Shown: positions 10,771 to 24,292 of the stretch, in pieces
Layout: each line of letters begins with the position of its first letter
Position numbering within the stretch: position 1 is the stretch's first letter
Assembly (NCBI GenBank): GCA_940671915.1
Contig: CALNVZ010000174.1
Coordinates: 16,302,220 to 16,366,219 of the forward strand
DNA from: Paracentrotus lividus
Lineage: Eukaryota > Echinodermata > Echinoidea > Camarodonta > Echinidae
Direction: 5' to 3'
Length of the DNA stretch: 64,000 bases
The notes under the pieces: generated by a model
What the model was told of the DNA's origin: nothing
Databases searched by the model: none
Seen by the model: the letters and a program-made list of their open reading frames with translations, nothing else
Translations under genes and position numbers: made by a program

Positions 10771-11705
10771 TACTATAGATCTAAGTCACCAGTCCATTCA
10801 CTCCCATTCATTTCGTCAGTGGCGGAGACATCGTTCCACGCCATTGACTTTGTACACAGTGAGCGAGCAGAGAAGGAGACAAATTGGCGGATATAGCCGT
10901 CATTTATTTTTTTGGTAAGTCCTCATTTCTTTATACGTTTTCAACTGTTGGGCGAAGTCCGACAGTGGATTCGTTGAAGTTCCTTTTTATATTTCTCTTC
11001 TTTATTCTAAAAAGTATTCAAGAGTGGCTTTGCCGTAAACATTTTGTGAAGTCGAGTCTTGCAGTTTTTCTTGCGAAATGGGTCCACTTTGGTTATGATT
11101 GACAGCGCGCAAGACAAAAACGGTCTTTATTGGGACAGCTGAATCGCGTTGTTCAGTTACGGTCAACGCACTTCAGTCATCGCAACCAGGAGGCGGAGCT
11201 CCAAGCGATACTAATCAGAGCGCCCAACAATCAAAATGCATTGTTCTCTAGCTCTGTAAAACGAACTTGTATATGCATATTTCGATGTGAGAGGCGCCGG
11301 TCCAGAACAGCTGAACGTCTGCATATTAACACTGACCGTCTGCTAAAACAATGACATTTGCCAAATTTTGCCGTCTCATCAGTAACAAGGTTTGTCTTCA
11401 TTTATGAAGAGGCCCGTTTTTTTGGGACCTACAGGATTTTGATGGCAGTAAAGGACTTTAGAGTGCTATAATTAGATTCCTTATCAATTACCCCCAGTTC
11501 ACCGTCTACTTTTATGACTTGTCCGTCTTCCCAAGGATATAAAAGGATTAAGTGTCAACCACTGTGTTGTAGATATGGAGGGCATGGCACAGTAGAGCTT
11601 CAGTGAGTGGAATTGGCATCAATTGGGAAGCTATTTTTACTGTACTTTGTCTTTATAAACAAGGACAAGTCCAGTAATCTCAGACGATCTTTGTTTTGGA
11701 CCGGG

Positions 11706-11834
11706 AGGTCGAGCTCATTGCTGTTGTCGATCGGCAGAGCAAACGCAATCCTAGCTCTCATTCTCAATCTCTGACTCTGGCGCTATTAAACTCTCTCACT
11801 ATGGCTCTCACTATAAACAGTGTCAGTAGAGGCG
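11706..11834 (+). repeat. 129-base repeat A, copy 2 (palindrome spacer)
   Basis: Same sequence, length and orientation as 6277-6405. It forms the loop between the two palindrome arms. Confidence 0.9.
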
Positions 11835-14800
11835 CCGGTCCAAAAACAAAGATCGTCTGAGATTACTGGACTTGTCCTTGTTTATAAAGACAAAGTACAG
11901 TAAAAATAGCTTCCCAATTGATGCCAATTCCACTCACTGAAGCTCTACTGTGCCATGCCCTCCATATCTACAACACAGTGGTTGACACTTAATCCCTTTT
12001 ATATCCTTGGGAAGACGGACAAGTCATAAAAGTAGACGGTGAACTGGGGGTAATTGATAAGGAATCTAATTATAGCACTCTAAAGTCCTGTTACTGCCAT
12101 CAAAATCCTGTAGGTCCCAAAAGAAAACGGGCCTCTTCATAAATGAAGACAAACCTTGTTACTGATGACGGCAAAATTTGGCAAATGTCATTGTTTATGC
12201 AGACGGTCAGTGTTAATATGCAGACGTTCAGCTGTTCTGGACCGGCGCCTCTCACATCGAAATATGCATATACAAGTTCGTTTTTACAGAGCTAGAGAAC
12301 AATGCATTTTGATTGTTGGGCGCTCTGATTAGCTATCGCTTGGAGCTCCGCCTCCTGGTTGCGATGACTGAAGTGCGTTGACCGTAACTGAACAACGCGA
12401 TTCAGCTGTTCCCAATAAAGACCGTTTTTGTCTTGCGCGCTGTCAATCATAACCAAAGTGGACCCATTTCGCAAGAAAAACTGCAAGACTCGACTTCACA
12501 AAATGTTTACGGCAAAGCCACTCTTGAATACTTTTTAGAATAAAGAAGAGAAATATAAAAAGGAACTTCAACGAATCCACTGTCGGACTTCGCCCAACAG
12601 TTGAAAACGTATAAAGAAATGAGGACTTACCAAAAAAATAAATGACGGCTATATCCGCAATTTGTCTCCTCTCTGCTCGCTCACTGTGTACAAAGTCAAT
12701 GGCGTGGAACGATGTCTCCGCCACTGACGAAATGAATGGGAGTGAATGGACTGGTGACTTAGATCTATAGTATGGTAAGAGTGCCTAAGTCTGCGCAGTG
12801 CCTATGTCTGCGCACCCACGTAAATGCGCGATTTTCATAGAACAACAACTCAAACTGACATCAATTTCAACTTAACCTCAACAATTCATTTTGATACCAA
12901 AACTCCGAAAATAATTGATTAAAAATGAGTTTCAGCAAGTTTCATTTGCTACCCTGAAAATTTCAATCATTGTCAAAAAAGAAAAAGTCCGAAGCTTCAC
13001 TGCGCTTGAATTGCGTGCAAAATGAGTTAGTGCGCAGACATGGGCAACTATTCAGTTTTGCTACACAAAATGACAAGCCCGTCTGAATATCGTTAAAAAC
13101 ATTGTTCTTGTAAATAATTTCTTGAAATTTTTTGTTTTTTGATCATCAGAATATGAAGAATGGAATAACATTGATAAATCTTAAAAATAATATTTTACTT
13201 TGTAATAAAATCGAGATCGAATTTTAGGTGCGCAGACTTGGGCACCGCCCACTTACACTTATGCATTGGTCAACTATAGTGACCTTGCACCGCGGAGGGG
13301 CCCTATACGGCGGAAGATCACGCCAGTTGACCGCATGATTTTTCTGCCTGTTTTTAAAAATAATAACATTTATACATTTAAATATGGGTACAAAATGATA
13401 GTTTAGCTATATATGTACATTATATGCTATTTTTTAAGCTCTAAAATCATGATACCTATTATAAAAAAATAACTGGGGAAAACCTCACCGCTTGCGTGGA
13501 TCTGCTCTCCGTGGGATCTTGCAGGAAAGAGAATTTTCTCTTGAGAGCATTAGTCTCGTATATAGGCGTCTTAATTTTATCACTCATGCGATTAAAACAA
13601 GCAATGAAATTTGTTTCAATACGAGATTTGTTTGGTAAATTGATCTGCACAGTTTTCTATTTACCTCCCCTCCCCCTCTCGGGAAGTTTCAACTTTTTCT
13701 CCTGTTGTTACCGGTAATCCTTTTTCTTCTCCTCTCTCCCCCCCCCCCTCTCTCTCTTTCTCTTCTCTTTTATTCCTGTTACCTTTTTTCTGCAACCGAT
13801 GGGACTTTGTACACGGTTGGGGGAAAAACTTTGCAGATGGATGTCGGGCACGTATCCAGGGTGCCTCGCCAGCCAGCCTCCCCCTGCCCCCTGCCCCCTG
13901 CAAAAAAAAAAAAAAAAAAAAAAGGGCGATTGGCCCGATTTAAGATTTATGATGGACAAAATAAAAATTAAAAAAAATGAACAAATTAACACCTAGGATA
14001 CCCCCCACCCCCTGAAAAAAAAATTGAAAGAGAAACAAGAAAGGGGAATGAAAAAAAAAAAGAGGAAAAAATGGGCGACCGGCCAGATTTACCTCTAGCC
14101 AATACCTGATGGACAAAAGGCAAAATAAAAATTTAACACCATACCCCCCCCCCCCAAAAAAAAAAAAAAAAAAAGAGAAAGAAAAAATAAAGGTGGAAAT
14201 TAAAGACCAGCTCGATTTATAATTAATGATGGGCAAAAAAAAAAAATAACACCTACCCCCCCCCCCCCCACAAAAAAAAAAAAAAATTGGGGGGGGGGAA
14301 GGAGCCGGCCCGATTTACGTAATGAATGTTACCCATATGACTGATACGTGATGACCTTTATGATGGGCCCCCAAAAAATACACCTACACCCCCCCCCTCC
14401 CCCGGACTTTATGAAGGCAAAAAAGAAATAACACTTACCTCCCCCATCCCCCCCCCCCTCCCCCGTGAAAAAAAAATTGATGCATGACAGGGGGAAAAAT
14501 CGGGTGTACCAAAATCTTCCAGGCCCATCTGTGGGCCTGGAAGAAAGCTAGTCCTGTAATGAGGTCAATTGAGTTCCGCGGGTCAATCTTGTTTACTATT
14601 CGTAAACAAACATTGTCCATTACAAGATAGTCAATAACAAAAATTCTCGTAATATTCTAATGCTTTATTGAATGGTTCTGTCCTCTTATTATTCAAGCTC
14701 TTTAGGCTGCAAGCCCTCAACGTCGTTCAACGTATATTTAGCTGGTGCGCGCTCGAAGCCGATCTCACTCATAGCAATGTGGTTGAAAGGAGATATAAAG

Positions 14801-17118
14801 ACTTCAAGATTTCATCATTTTGAAATGTTCGCGTACTTCTACTCCACTCATTAGAGAGATATCATGTTATAGATCAGGTGAGTGTAAAATCAATTATAAT
14901 TTATAATGAATCATTTAGTTAATATGATAATTAAATTAGGAATCGGTGGCCGCCGATGCAAAAATGCTTCGATCCGTTCCAAGTTAGGTTTGCACGCATA
15001 TGTGGGCACCGCCATCATATAACCATGATAACCAGATTATGCTGACGAATATAATTTATTGTGACTATTGTTCATTGGAACGCACAATGGTAGTGTATTT
15101 CATATGCTAACGTGATCATTCGAGCGTGGTGCATAAATTATGGCGTAATCATTTCTACGTGCCTCTACTGATAGACATAGTAACGGATTCGGGACGCCGT
15201 CCCGCCGGCGCCGCCGGGAGCAATCCATGACATTGCACTCAACATAGCCACAATACAGAACGGTTCATTATTAGGATAATAAAATGATATAGAATCATAA
15301 TTTTTATAAAAACTGGCAGGGCAACATTTATATGAATATACGTACTCTGTCTGGGCATTTGCTTTTCACACATTCTCCCACATTTGAATGATATCGGACA
15401 AAATTCCAGCGTGATTTTCCTTTCTGTTTTTAATTTTGTGTAGTTGTAACTTAATCTACAGTCGCTTTTAATAGACAAATTTCAGGGATATTTTGGGGTC
15501 TCTAGAGCTGTAAGTTCTTCTGCATAATAATAAACGGTGGTTATCTTTATTATTATTATTATTATTGCTACATACTTTAACCAAAAAAATGACACATGCC
15601 TATAATCAATCTGCTATTAAGAGATTAACTATTTGAAAACATACCAATTTGTATGGGGACTTAGCTTAAACATAATAGACCTACCCCTCTCTTGAAACAA
15701 AACGTTACAAAAAAATAACACTCATTGCTACAGGGTCAATACGTAATTAGTCTATTTTCCCCCGGTGTTCAGGTATAAAATAATACAAATAGTACTTCAA
15801 GGTCATGAGAATTGAAAATATTAGTTTTCCACATGATCTCAGACAAATATCAGACTATAATATTTTTTCCCCACACTCAGCAGAACCAGGGGCACACTGC
15901 ATGCCAGTCCCCTTTCATGCATAATGTGTGACGTCAAGAATTCGACACTGGCATATTGTAAGTTATGCAAAAACATGACTACATTGTAAACCCCTCGTAC
16001 CCCACACCCCTACCCCCGTCTCTATTTTTCCCATCCTATCCATTCTTCCAATCCCCTTTTTGTGTGTCTTTTCTTGTTCTTATGATTATTATTATTTATC
16101 TTCTGTTGTCCTTTCTTCAGTACATTTCTCTCCTGCTTTCCTTTCTTCGATTCCTTCTTTTTCTTTATTTTAATTTTTTTTTCATTTCTCTCTCTCTCTT
16201 CTCTCTCTCTGAGTCTCTACTGGAACAAATTAAAATATTCCATCTTTATGATGAACAATATCTTTTTCTTCACAAATCTTGATGATATTTTTTTAAAGAG
16301 AGAAAAGGCTAACACAATGGAACATCATATATTATTTTTCTTGTTTAATAACTTAAAAGGACATATCGTATTGTATACATGACAATATTCACACTATTAA
16401 ACATTATAATTATCACGAATATGAATTCAACAACTGCTTGCGTAGTAAAAGAATTATGTAACATAATCACTGTATTGAAACATTGGCGTATAATACTGAA
16501 TTTAATTACTCATTAAAAATTATTTCATAGTATAATATTTAATAAGGGATAAGAATTTTTTAACACAGAATATTCAGATTTTCAGAGATTTCAAGGGGGA
16601 AACCATAAATGGAATGTCTAATTTGACATTTACATATATCTTAAAAATGATGAGCTTAATTAGGAATGTATGGCATCGTTATTTCTAGTAAAAGTAATAA
16701 AATAGCAAAAATGTATCTTGCATACAAAGAAAAAGTAGGCTACAGTTCGCTCATAAGTGCTGTGTTAGCGAGTAAAACTTAAAAGTAAAGACTAAAAGCA
16801 GTGACGTACTTTTGATAATATCGAATGAATCAAGTCTGGGGCAGGTTCAGTCACGTTACTCACGTAGGTCCGATTCCCGCTCGCAAACCCTTATGGATGA
16901 AACCTATTTCTGCAAAGGCTTTCCACCACTAACAGGCCGACAGCTCGCTGCAATACCCGCAGCGTGAGGCAACAATATACTTATTTCATGCAAGTGTGTT
17001 TAATATTGTATTTTGTTAAAACGCAGAAATGAAATGAATTCAATCAATTATCAAATCTTTACCTTGCGAATTTGCTTTTCATCAGTTGCAATCCCAATGG
17101 TAACACAACATTTTGTAC
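11835..17118 (-). repeat. Right arm of 5.3 kb palindrome
   Basis: Reverse complement of 6455-11704. The sequence continues past 17118 into DNA absent from the left arm. The last ~1.6 kb (15492-17118) is also present a third time at 18001-19640. Confidence 0.93.
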
Positions 17119-18000
17119 TGCGAAAAATTGCTCTGGGCTTTATTTCATCAAAGTTTAAGATATAGAGTAATTGGGTTAGGGATGCAATAAGTTTAAGTTA
17201 GGTTTAGGGTAGGGTATAGTGTTAAGTCAGTCATGCGATTATTGTATGGAATTTATAGCGGAGCAATTGCCATGGAATCATTCCAATCAATATAAATGAC
17301 CTTTAAACACAAGTACGCGAATGACTCCCCACATCTTTACCCGAATTTAAAAGCGCCAAGAAAAGCACAAGATTTTAAGTTGCAACCCTCTGGGGCTCCT
17401 TTAACCCTGAAAAGACTGGGGGGCTCATTCAGCTACCGCCCCCCCCTCCCCTCGACATTTTTCGCGATAACCTAGCTCGCAACGCGAAAAAAAAAAATCG
17501 CCAAGACTTCATGACCTTCTTTTTTTTCAAGTCTCGCGCAACGACCAAATTTGCGACGCCCGGTAGCTGGTTCGGGAGTTACGTACGCAAAATTTTGAAA
17601 CCATGCGTCAGACCCAAATTTGCTCAAAAACGTGATTTTCGTGAACACACCCAGTGCAAATTGTGGTTATGGCCCAAATTCATAATGTATCATTAATTTT
17701 TCTTTACTGATCACATTAAATAAATTTATGTTATTTATGATTTAAATAGTGTCACCGATGATTTCCATTGAAAAAAAAAACAATAGAAAGGAAAGAGTCG
17801 AAAAGCAAAGAAATACATAAGAAAAATATTTTGATATTGATATTTTTAAATACATTTGATCAGAATCTCACTAAGAGTCTGTAAAATAAAATCAGCAGTT
17901 TTAGGGCTTTATTTATTTTTATTTTTTGTAGATGATGTCACGAGTGACGCACGTGCCAATTGTCGGTGCGATCGCGCCGTCAATTCAGCCCCCCCCCCAT
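15492..18000 (+). repeat. 2.5 kb direct tandem repeat, copy 1
   Basis: Runs from TTTTGGGGTCTCTAGAGC to the poly-C tract at 17989-17999 and is repeated head to tail at 18001-20511. The junction lies in the poly-C run. The copies differ by scattered single-base indels and substitutions. Confidence 0.9.
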
Positions 18001-18689
18001 TTTGGGGTCTCTAGAGCTGTAAGTTCTTCTGCATAATAATAAACGGTGGTTATTTTTATTATTATTATTATTATTGCTACATACTTTAACCAAAAAAAAT
18101 GACACATGCCTATAATCAATCTGCTATTAAGAGATTAACTATATTGAAAACATACCAATTTGTATGGGGACTTAGCTTAAAACATAATAGACCTACCCCT
18201 CTCTTGAAACAAAACGTTAAAAAAAATAACACTCATTGCTACGAGGTCAATACGTAATTAGTCTATTTTCCCCCGGTGTTCAGGTAATAAATAATACACA
18301 TAGTACTTCAAGGTCATGAAGATTGAAAATATTAGTTTTCACATGATCTCAGACAATATCAGACTATAATATTTTTTCCCCACACTCAGCAGAACCAGGG
18401 GCACACTGCATGCCAGTCCCCTTTCATGCATAATGTGTGACGTCAAGAATTCGACACTGGCATATTGTAAGTTATGCAAAAACATGACTACATTGTAAAA
18501 CCCTCGTACCCACACCCCTACCCCCGTCTCTATTTTCCCATCCTATCCATTCTTCCAATCCCCTTTTTGTGTGTCTTTTCTTGTTCTTATGATTATCATT
18601 ATTTATCTTCTGTTGTCCTTTCTTCAGTACATTTCTCTCCTGCTCTTTCCTTTCTTCGATTCCTTCTTTTTCTTTATTTTAATTTTTTT

Positions 18690-18726
<37 letters not shown>

Positions 18727-20511
18727 CTCTACTGGAACAAATTAAAATATTCCATCTTTATGATGAACAATATCTTTTTCTTCACAAATCTTGATGATAC
18801 TTTTTTTAAAGAGAGAAAAGGCTAACACAATGGAACATCATATATTATTTTTTTCTGTTTTAATAACTTAAAAGGACATATCGTATTGTATACATGACAA
18901 TATTCACACTATTAACATTATAATTATCACGAATATGAATTCAACATACTGCTTGCGTAGTAAAAGAATTATGTAACGTAATCACTGTATTGAACATTTG
19001 CGTATAATACTGAATTTAATTACTCATTAAAAATTATTTCATAGTATAATATTTAATAAGGATAAGAATTTTTTAACACAGTATATTCAGATTTTCAGAG
19101 ATTTCAAGGGGGAAACCATAAATGGAATGTCTAATTTGACATTTACATATATCTTAAAAATGATGAGCTTAATTAGGAACTGTATGGCATCGTTATTTCT
19201 AGTAAAAGTAATAAAATAGCAAAATGTATCTTGCATACAAAGAAAAAGTAGGCTACAGTTCGCTCATTAGTGCTGTGTTAGCGAGTAAAACTTAAAAGTA
19301 AAGACTTAAAAGCAGTGACGTACTTTTGATAATATCGAATGAATCAAGTCTGGGGCAGGTTCAGTCACGTTACTTCACGTAGGCCTGATTCCCGCTCGCA
19401 AACCTTATGGATGAAATCTATTTCTGCAAAGGCTTTCCACCACTAACAGGCGACAGCTCGCTGCAATACCCGGCAGCGTGAGGCAACAATATTACTTATT
19501 TCATGCAAGTGTGTTTAATATTTGTATTTTGTTAAAACACAGAAATGAAATGAATTCAATCAATTAATCAAATCTCTTACCTTGCGAATTTGCTTTTCAT
19601 CAGTTGCAATCCCAATGGTAACACAACATTTTGTTACTGCGACAAATTCCTCTGGGCTTTATTTCGTCAAAGTTTAAGATATAGAGTAATTGGTTAGGGA
19701 TGCAATAAGTTTAAGTTAGGTTTAGGGTAGGGGGTATAGTGTTAAGTCAGTCATGCGATTATTGTATGGAATTTATAGCGGAGCAATTGCCATGGAATCA
19801 TTCCAATCAATATAAAATGACCTTTAAACACAAGTACGCGAATGACCTCCCACATCTTTACCCGAATTTAAAGCGCCAAGAAAAGCACAAGATTTTAAGT
19901 TGCAACCCTCTGGGCTCCTTTTAACCCTGAAAAGACTGGGGGGCTCATTCAGCCACCCCCCCCCTCCCCTCGACATTTTTGCGATAACCTAGCTCGCAAC
20001 GCGAAAAAAAAAAAAAAATCGCCAAGACTTCATGACCTTTTTTTTTCAAGTCTCGCGCAACGACCAAATTTGCGACGCCCGGGTAGCTGGTTCGGGAGTT
20101 ACGCAAATTTGAAACCATGCGTCAGACCTAAATTTGCTCAAAAAACGTGATTTCGTGAACACACCCAGTGCAAATTAGGTTATGGCCCAAATTCATAAAT
20201 GTATCATTATTTTTCTTTTACTGATCACATTAATAAATTTCATGTTTTTATGATTTAAATAGTGTCACCGATGATTTCCATTGAAAAAAACAATAGAAAG
20301 GAAAGAGTCGAAAAGCAAAGAAATACATAAGAAAAATATTTTGATATGATATTTTTTAATACATTTGATCAGAATCCCACTAAGAGTCTGTCAATAAAAA
20401 TCAGCAGTTTTAGGGCTTTATTTTTATTATTTTTTTTTTGTAGATGATGTCACGAGTGACGCACGTGCCAATTTTCGTGGCGATCTCGCCGTCAATTCAG
20501 CCCCCCCCCCC
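18001..20511 (+). repeat. 2.5 kb direct tandem repeat, copy 2
   Basis: Second copy; its right end runs on into unique sequence (CAGTCTTATTAGG). Includes a long CT microsatellite near 18697-18728. Confidence 0.9.
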
Positions 20512-20517
20512 AGTCTT
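19932..20517. mobile_element. Inverted-repeat element with AAGACTGGGG ends
   Basis: The left end AAGACTGGGGGGCTCATTCA pairs with the right end (AATTCAGC, C run, AGTCTT). About 586 bases, non-coding. A second copy at 17411-18000 lost its last bases at the tandem junction. Confidence 0.5.
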
Positions 20518-21654
20518 ATTAGGTTCAAAATAGCCATTTTTGGATTAAAACAGACATTTTCCAGCGGTAAATCTAGTGCTAAAGGCATGCGCCCCTGGAC
20601 ATTAATGATGGAGGAACAGCCCCTTGAACATACATATCAATCTACTCTATGTAAAATGTAAAGTTAACGTATACCAATGTGTGGCATTAAATCGTAATTA
20701 AACAAGGCGGGTCCATTATTTTAGAGGCCAGACACAACAAAGAGACGTTGGAAATACGGCTGAGAAGCGCAGAATCTATACAGCTGGCTGCAATAACAAA
20801 AACTCGCGTAAGAAGACTTCCCTGCATTCGAATGGTATCGCCCGTCCGGTGATGGAGCAAATACTGCGAGGAGGTGAAAGAAATTTATGAACTTTCTCAT
20901 GGTTTTAATTAGTAGATGCTTCAGACCAGATGGAGGAAAAAGACATTTTGGAAAGCCTATAACATGATTGTGCTGAAGTTGTAATCAGAACCTGTATTTT
21001 ACATAGATTGATGCCAAACCAAGAGATCTCGCCAAGACACCGTTCGCATTATTTTCTATGCGATATGCATGTGATTTGCGTAAACATTGACCAATCGAGA
21101 AAAAAATCTCTTATAATAGTTCAAAGTGACAGGACTTTTTTTAACCAATTGAAATAATATACCATTAATGGAAAGCTGAGAATCCAACCTTTTAAAAACC
21201 GTGTGATCATTAAAGTGTAATATAATTATGCGTCATTGAGGAGCAAGACTTTGAAGCGCATGAGCTGTTCTGGGCTCAAAATTGGCCATATTGTACAGGA
21301 ATATGTTCTGACCAGGCTTTCGAATTGATTCAAGTGACAGGACTTTTTTTCCCTTTGCAATAAGTTATCCCTATTTCTGAAAAAATCAGACTGTGAGCGT
21401 ACTCAATCAAATTGATCATTTCTTTGAAAGGGTAGTTGCTCGCCACAATAAAGAAAATAAAGTGAAAAACTGTCCAAAAACAGAAAAAGTAAATGGGAGC
21501 GTTCGCTTTGAGTAGAATGGTAGCGCCCTCTATCTCTTAAGTTTACAACTAGAATTGATATGTATCTTGATTTTGTAAAAATTGTTTCTCATCCCCCCCC
21601 CCACCATTCCAAATCCTAGACCCGAGACTGTCTTTTCTCTTTTCTTGAGTGCCT
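20518..21654. other. Intergenic, no gene seen
   Basis: Unique-looking DNA. The phrase 'aagtgacaggacttttttt' occurs twice (near 21124 and 21332). No exon pattern recognised. Confidence 0.4.
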
Positions 21655-21959
21655 AGAAGGGTCATTGTGTAGTGGTTCTGACTCTCGCCTTTCAATCAGA
21701 GGGTCGCAGGTTCGAATCCCACACCCGCGGGGTTAATTTCCTTCAGCAAGAAATTCATCCACGGTGTGCTGCACTCGACCCAGGTGAGGTGAATGGGTAC
21801 CGGTATATAGGAAGCAATTCCTTGAATGCTGTGAGCACCTATATCGGGGTAGCCTATCTAAGCGCGGGTAATAATTATAGTTAACACTATTGGCGCTTAG
21901 AACACGAAGATGGCATTGGATATAATTATGTACTATTAAGCGCTTTATAATAAAGATAA
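21655..21959 (+). repeat. tRNA-derived SINE, plus strand
   Basis: A box TAGTGGTTCTGACTC near 21671 and B box GGTTCGAATCCCAC near 21709, then the body 'gtgctgcactcgacccagg' shared with the SINE at 722-1063. It ends in 'agcgctttataataaag' and runs into the ATT microsatellite. Confidence 0.8.
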
Positions 21960-22370
<411 letters not shown>

Positions 22371-22470
22371 GAAGAAGAAGAAGAAGAAGAAGAAGAAGAA
22401 GAAGAAGGAGACGAAGGAGACGAAGAAGAAGAATAACAAGAACAAGAGGAACAAGAAGAAGAAAAGACTG
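22371..22470 (+). repeat. (GAA)n microsatellite
   Basis: AGA/GAA repeats with some GAC interruptions, directly following the ATT array. Confidence 0.9.
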
Positions 22471-23297
22471 TATAATTCGAAAGAACAACCGTTGTTGAGT
22501 AAACATTATTGTATACATGCTGCATAATTTGTTGAACATCACCTCACTATTATTCTAAATTATTTCCGCTAATAACTTGTCCATTTACTCGTTTAAAAAC
22601 ACTTAAAGCAAATAAAACAGCCAAGAATTGTGGCAAATGTGCAAATATATTGCTTAATATGCCTGTATAAATATCAAATTCAGCCTTGTAATTTAGTTGT
22701 GAAATATTCAATTCATTCCTAATCTAAAATCATACTCTAACATGTGATCTCTTATTACTTGTAAAGTTATTTACGCAGTTTTTCTTTTCTTTTGGCTTGA
22801 TTTAATAATCATGTATATAATTTTCTAGCAATTATCTCCGAAAAATGGTCTAGCATCATGAGCATAGTTCCATCTAATTAGAGAGAGAAAGAGAGAGAGA
22901 GAGAGAGAAGGGGCCGATTAACATGCATGTATTCAAATATTCCTACGTTGTATATTATATTTGTGCATTTATAATCACATCACTATCACTTGCAAACTGG
23001 TAAATTAAATAGATTTAAAAGTCACCAAAAGTTTGGCAATTTAGGAATTAAAAAAATGGTAATGCAACAGTTTTTGAAACATTTAATGATAATACTCGAC
23101 CTTTCAAAATTCATCACTATGTCTTTACACAATCTTACAAAATAATGGAGAATATCTTTATCTAAAAACAAAAACCACCGTTATATACATACTAAAAGAA
23201 AGTGTCAGGTATTTTAAGTTGATCATTATCTGTGAAAATTATAGTATCAACATGATCAAGTATACATAACAAAAAAAAATGAATATGGAATTAAAAA
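22471..23297. other. Downstream of K2P stop, possible 3' UTR
   Basis: Lies 3' of the channel stop on the minus strand. ATTAAA-type poly(A) candidates on the minus strand are at 23082-23087 and 22801-22806; neither is decisive. A GA microsatellite lies at about 22881-22907. Confidence 0.35.
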
Positions 23298-24292
23298 TTA
23301 ACGTTCTTGTTCACTTTTACTTTCTTCGGGACATAATGTATTTTCCGTTATCTTCCACGCCCTATTGTGGTTATTCGACGCATTTGATACGACTGATAAA
23401 GAGGAATACGATTGGGAAGACTGATCAGTGGTCATTGTACTACCATCGATCATCGTCGGCTTTTTGTGATAAGAGTCTAAATTACTAAAGAATGTCGACC
23501 AATCGGTCTGAGTGGCAGCATCAAAAAATGGTATTGTCTGAGTTTGCATAGTGTCATCCACCACTGATACTGTTTCATAAGCTACATTAGACTCCACATC
23601 CTGAAGCTCAAACACATCTCCTGGTCCATCGTCCTCCAGGACAACATCGGTCGTTGTTATGACAACGTACTCATCACTCTCGGAAGGCATCTCTTTAGAG
23701 ATGGACCCGCCTCCATCATCTGTGTAGTCCATCCCTGGCTTCCGTACTCGTTTTCTCTTCATGATTCTCCTGATCACCCTCCGTTGCGTTAACTGCTTGA
23801 CCTTCTGAGCGTTCCTCTTCTGCAACCCCTGTAGGAGCATGGTCACGAAACCCATTCCGAAGAGGAGGTAGAAGATGAGCAGAACCTTGTAGACGATGCG
23901 GCCGACGACGCTCAGCGTATGCCCGTCTCCTGCGACGTAATCCCCGAATCCGATTGTTGTAAAAGAGATAAAAGCGTAGTACTGACTCGTCAACCAGTCC
24001 CAACCTTCGGCGTAGTAGAAGAGGCACGCGGGGATGATGATGAGGATGATGTAGAAAGCAATGCCGGCGATGATGACGGCCGTGGTTGTTGCGACGCGGT
24101 GTCTGATGGTTGATCTGTTGGATGTGATGCAGTGCATCCGAACAAGAAGTCGATTCCAGAGACCACGGAGACGTTTCTTGAGTTGCTGACCAATGATAGT
24201 AACCAGTAACCCGCTCAGTGGTATCCCAATCAAAGCGTATATTATACAGAGGGACCGTCCCAGTTCCGTGCTCGGAGCCAGATGGCCATAAC
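23298..24292 (-). CDS. K2P exon 2
   Basis: Acceptor 'cttttcag' at 24293, then GT completes Gly114, followed by YGHLAPST. Encodes TM2 to the C-terminus in one exon; stop TAA at 23300-23298. Confidence 0.95.

Larger units (their letters stand above)
6455..11704 (+). repeat. Left arm of 5.3 kb palindrome
   Basis: Reverse complement of 11835-17118, readable end to end. Examples are 'gtaacaaaatgttgtgttac' at 6455 against 17118, the 'gctcccggcggcgccggcgg' block at 8340 against 15200, and the ends TTTTGGACCGG / CCGGTCCAAAA at the centre. Differences are largely one-base indels, often in homopolymers. No coding exon could be supported; open frames occurring on both arms are mirror images. Confidence 0.93.

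Noticed and set aside
12443..12724. 93-residue frame (and mirror at 10884-11102) as a gene.
   Set aside because: The arms differ by indels that change the frame, there is no recognisable domain, and the region is probably misassembled.
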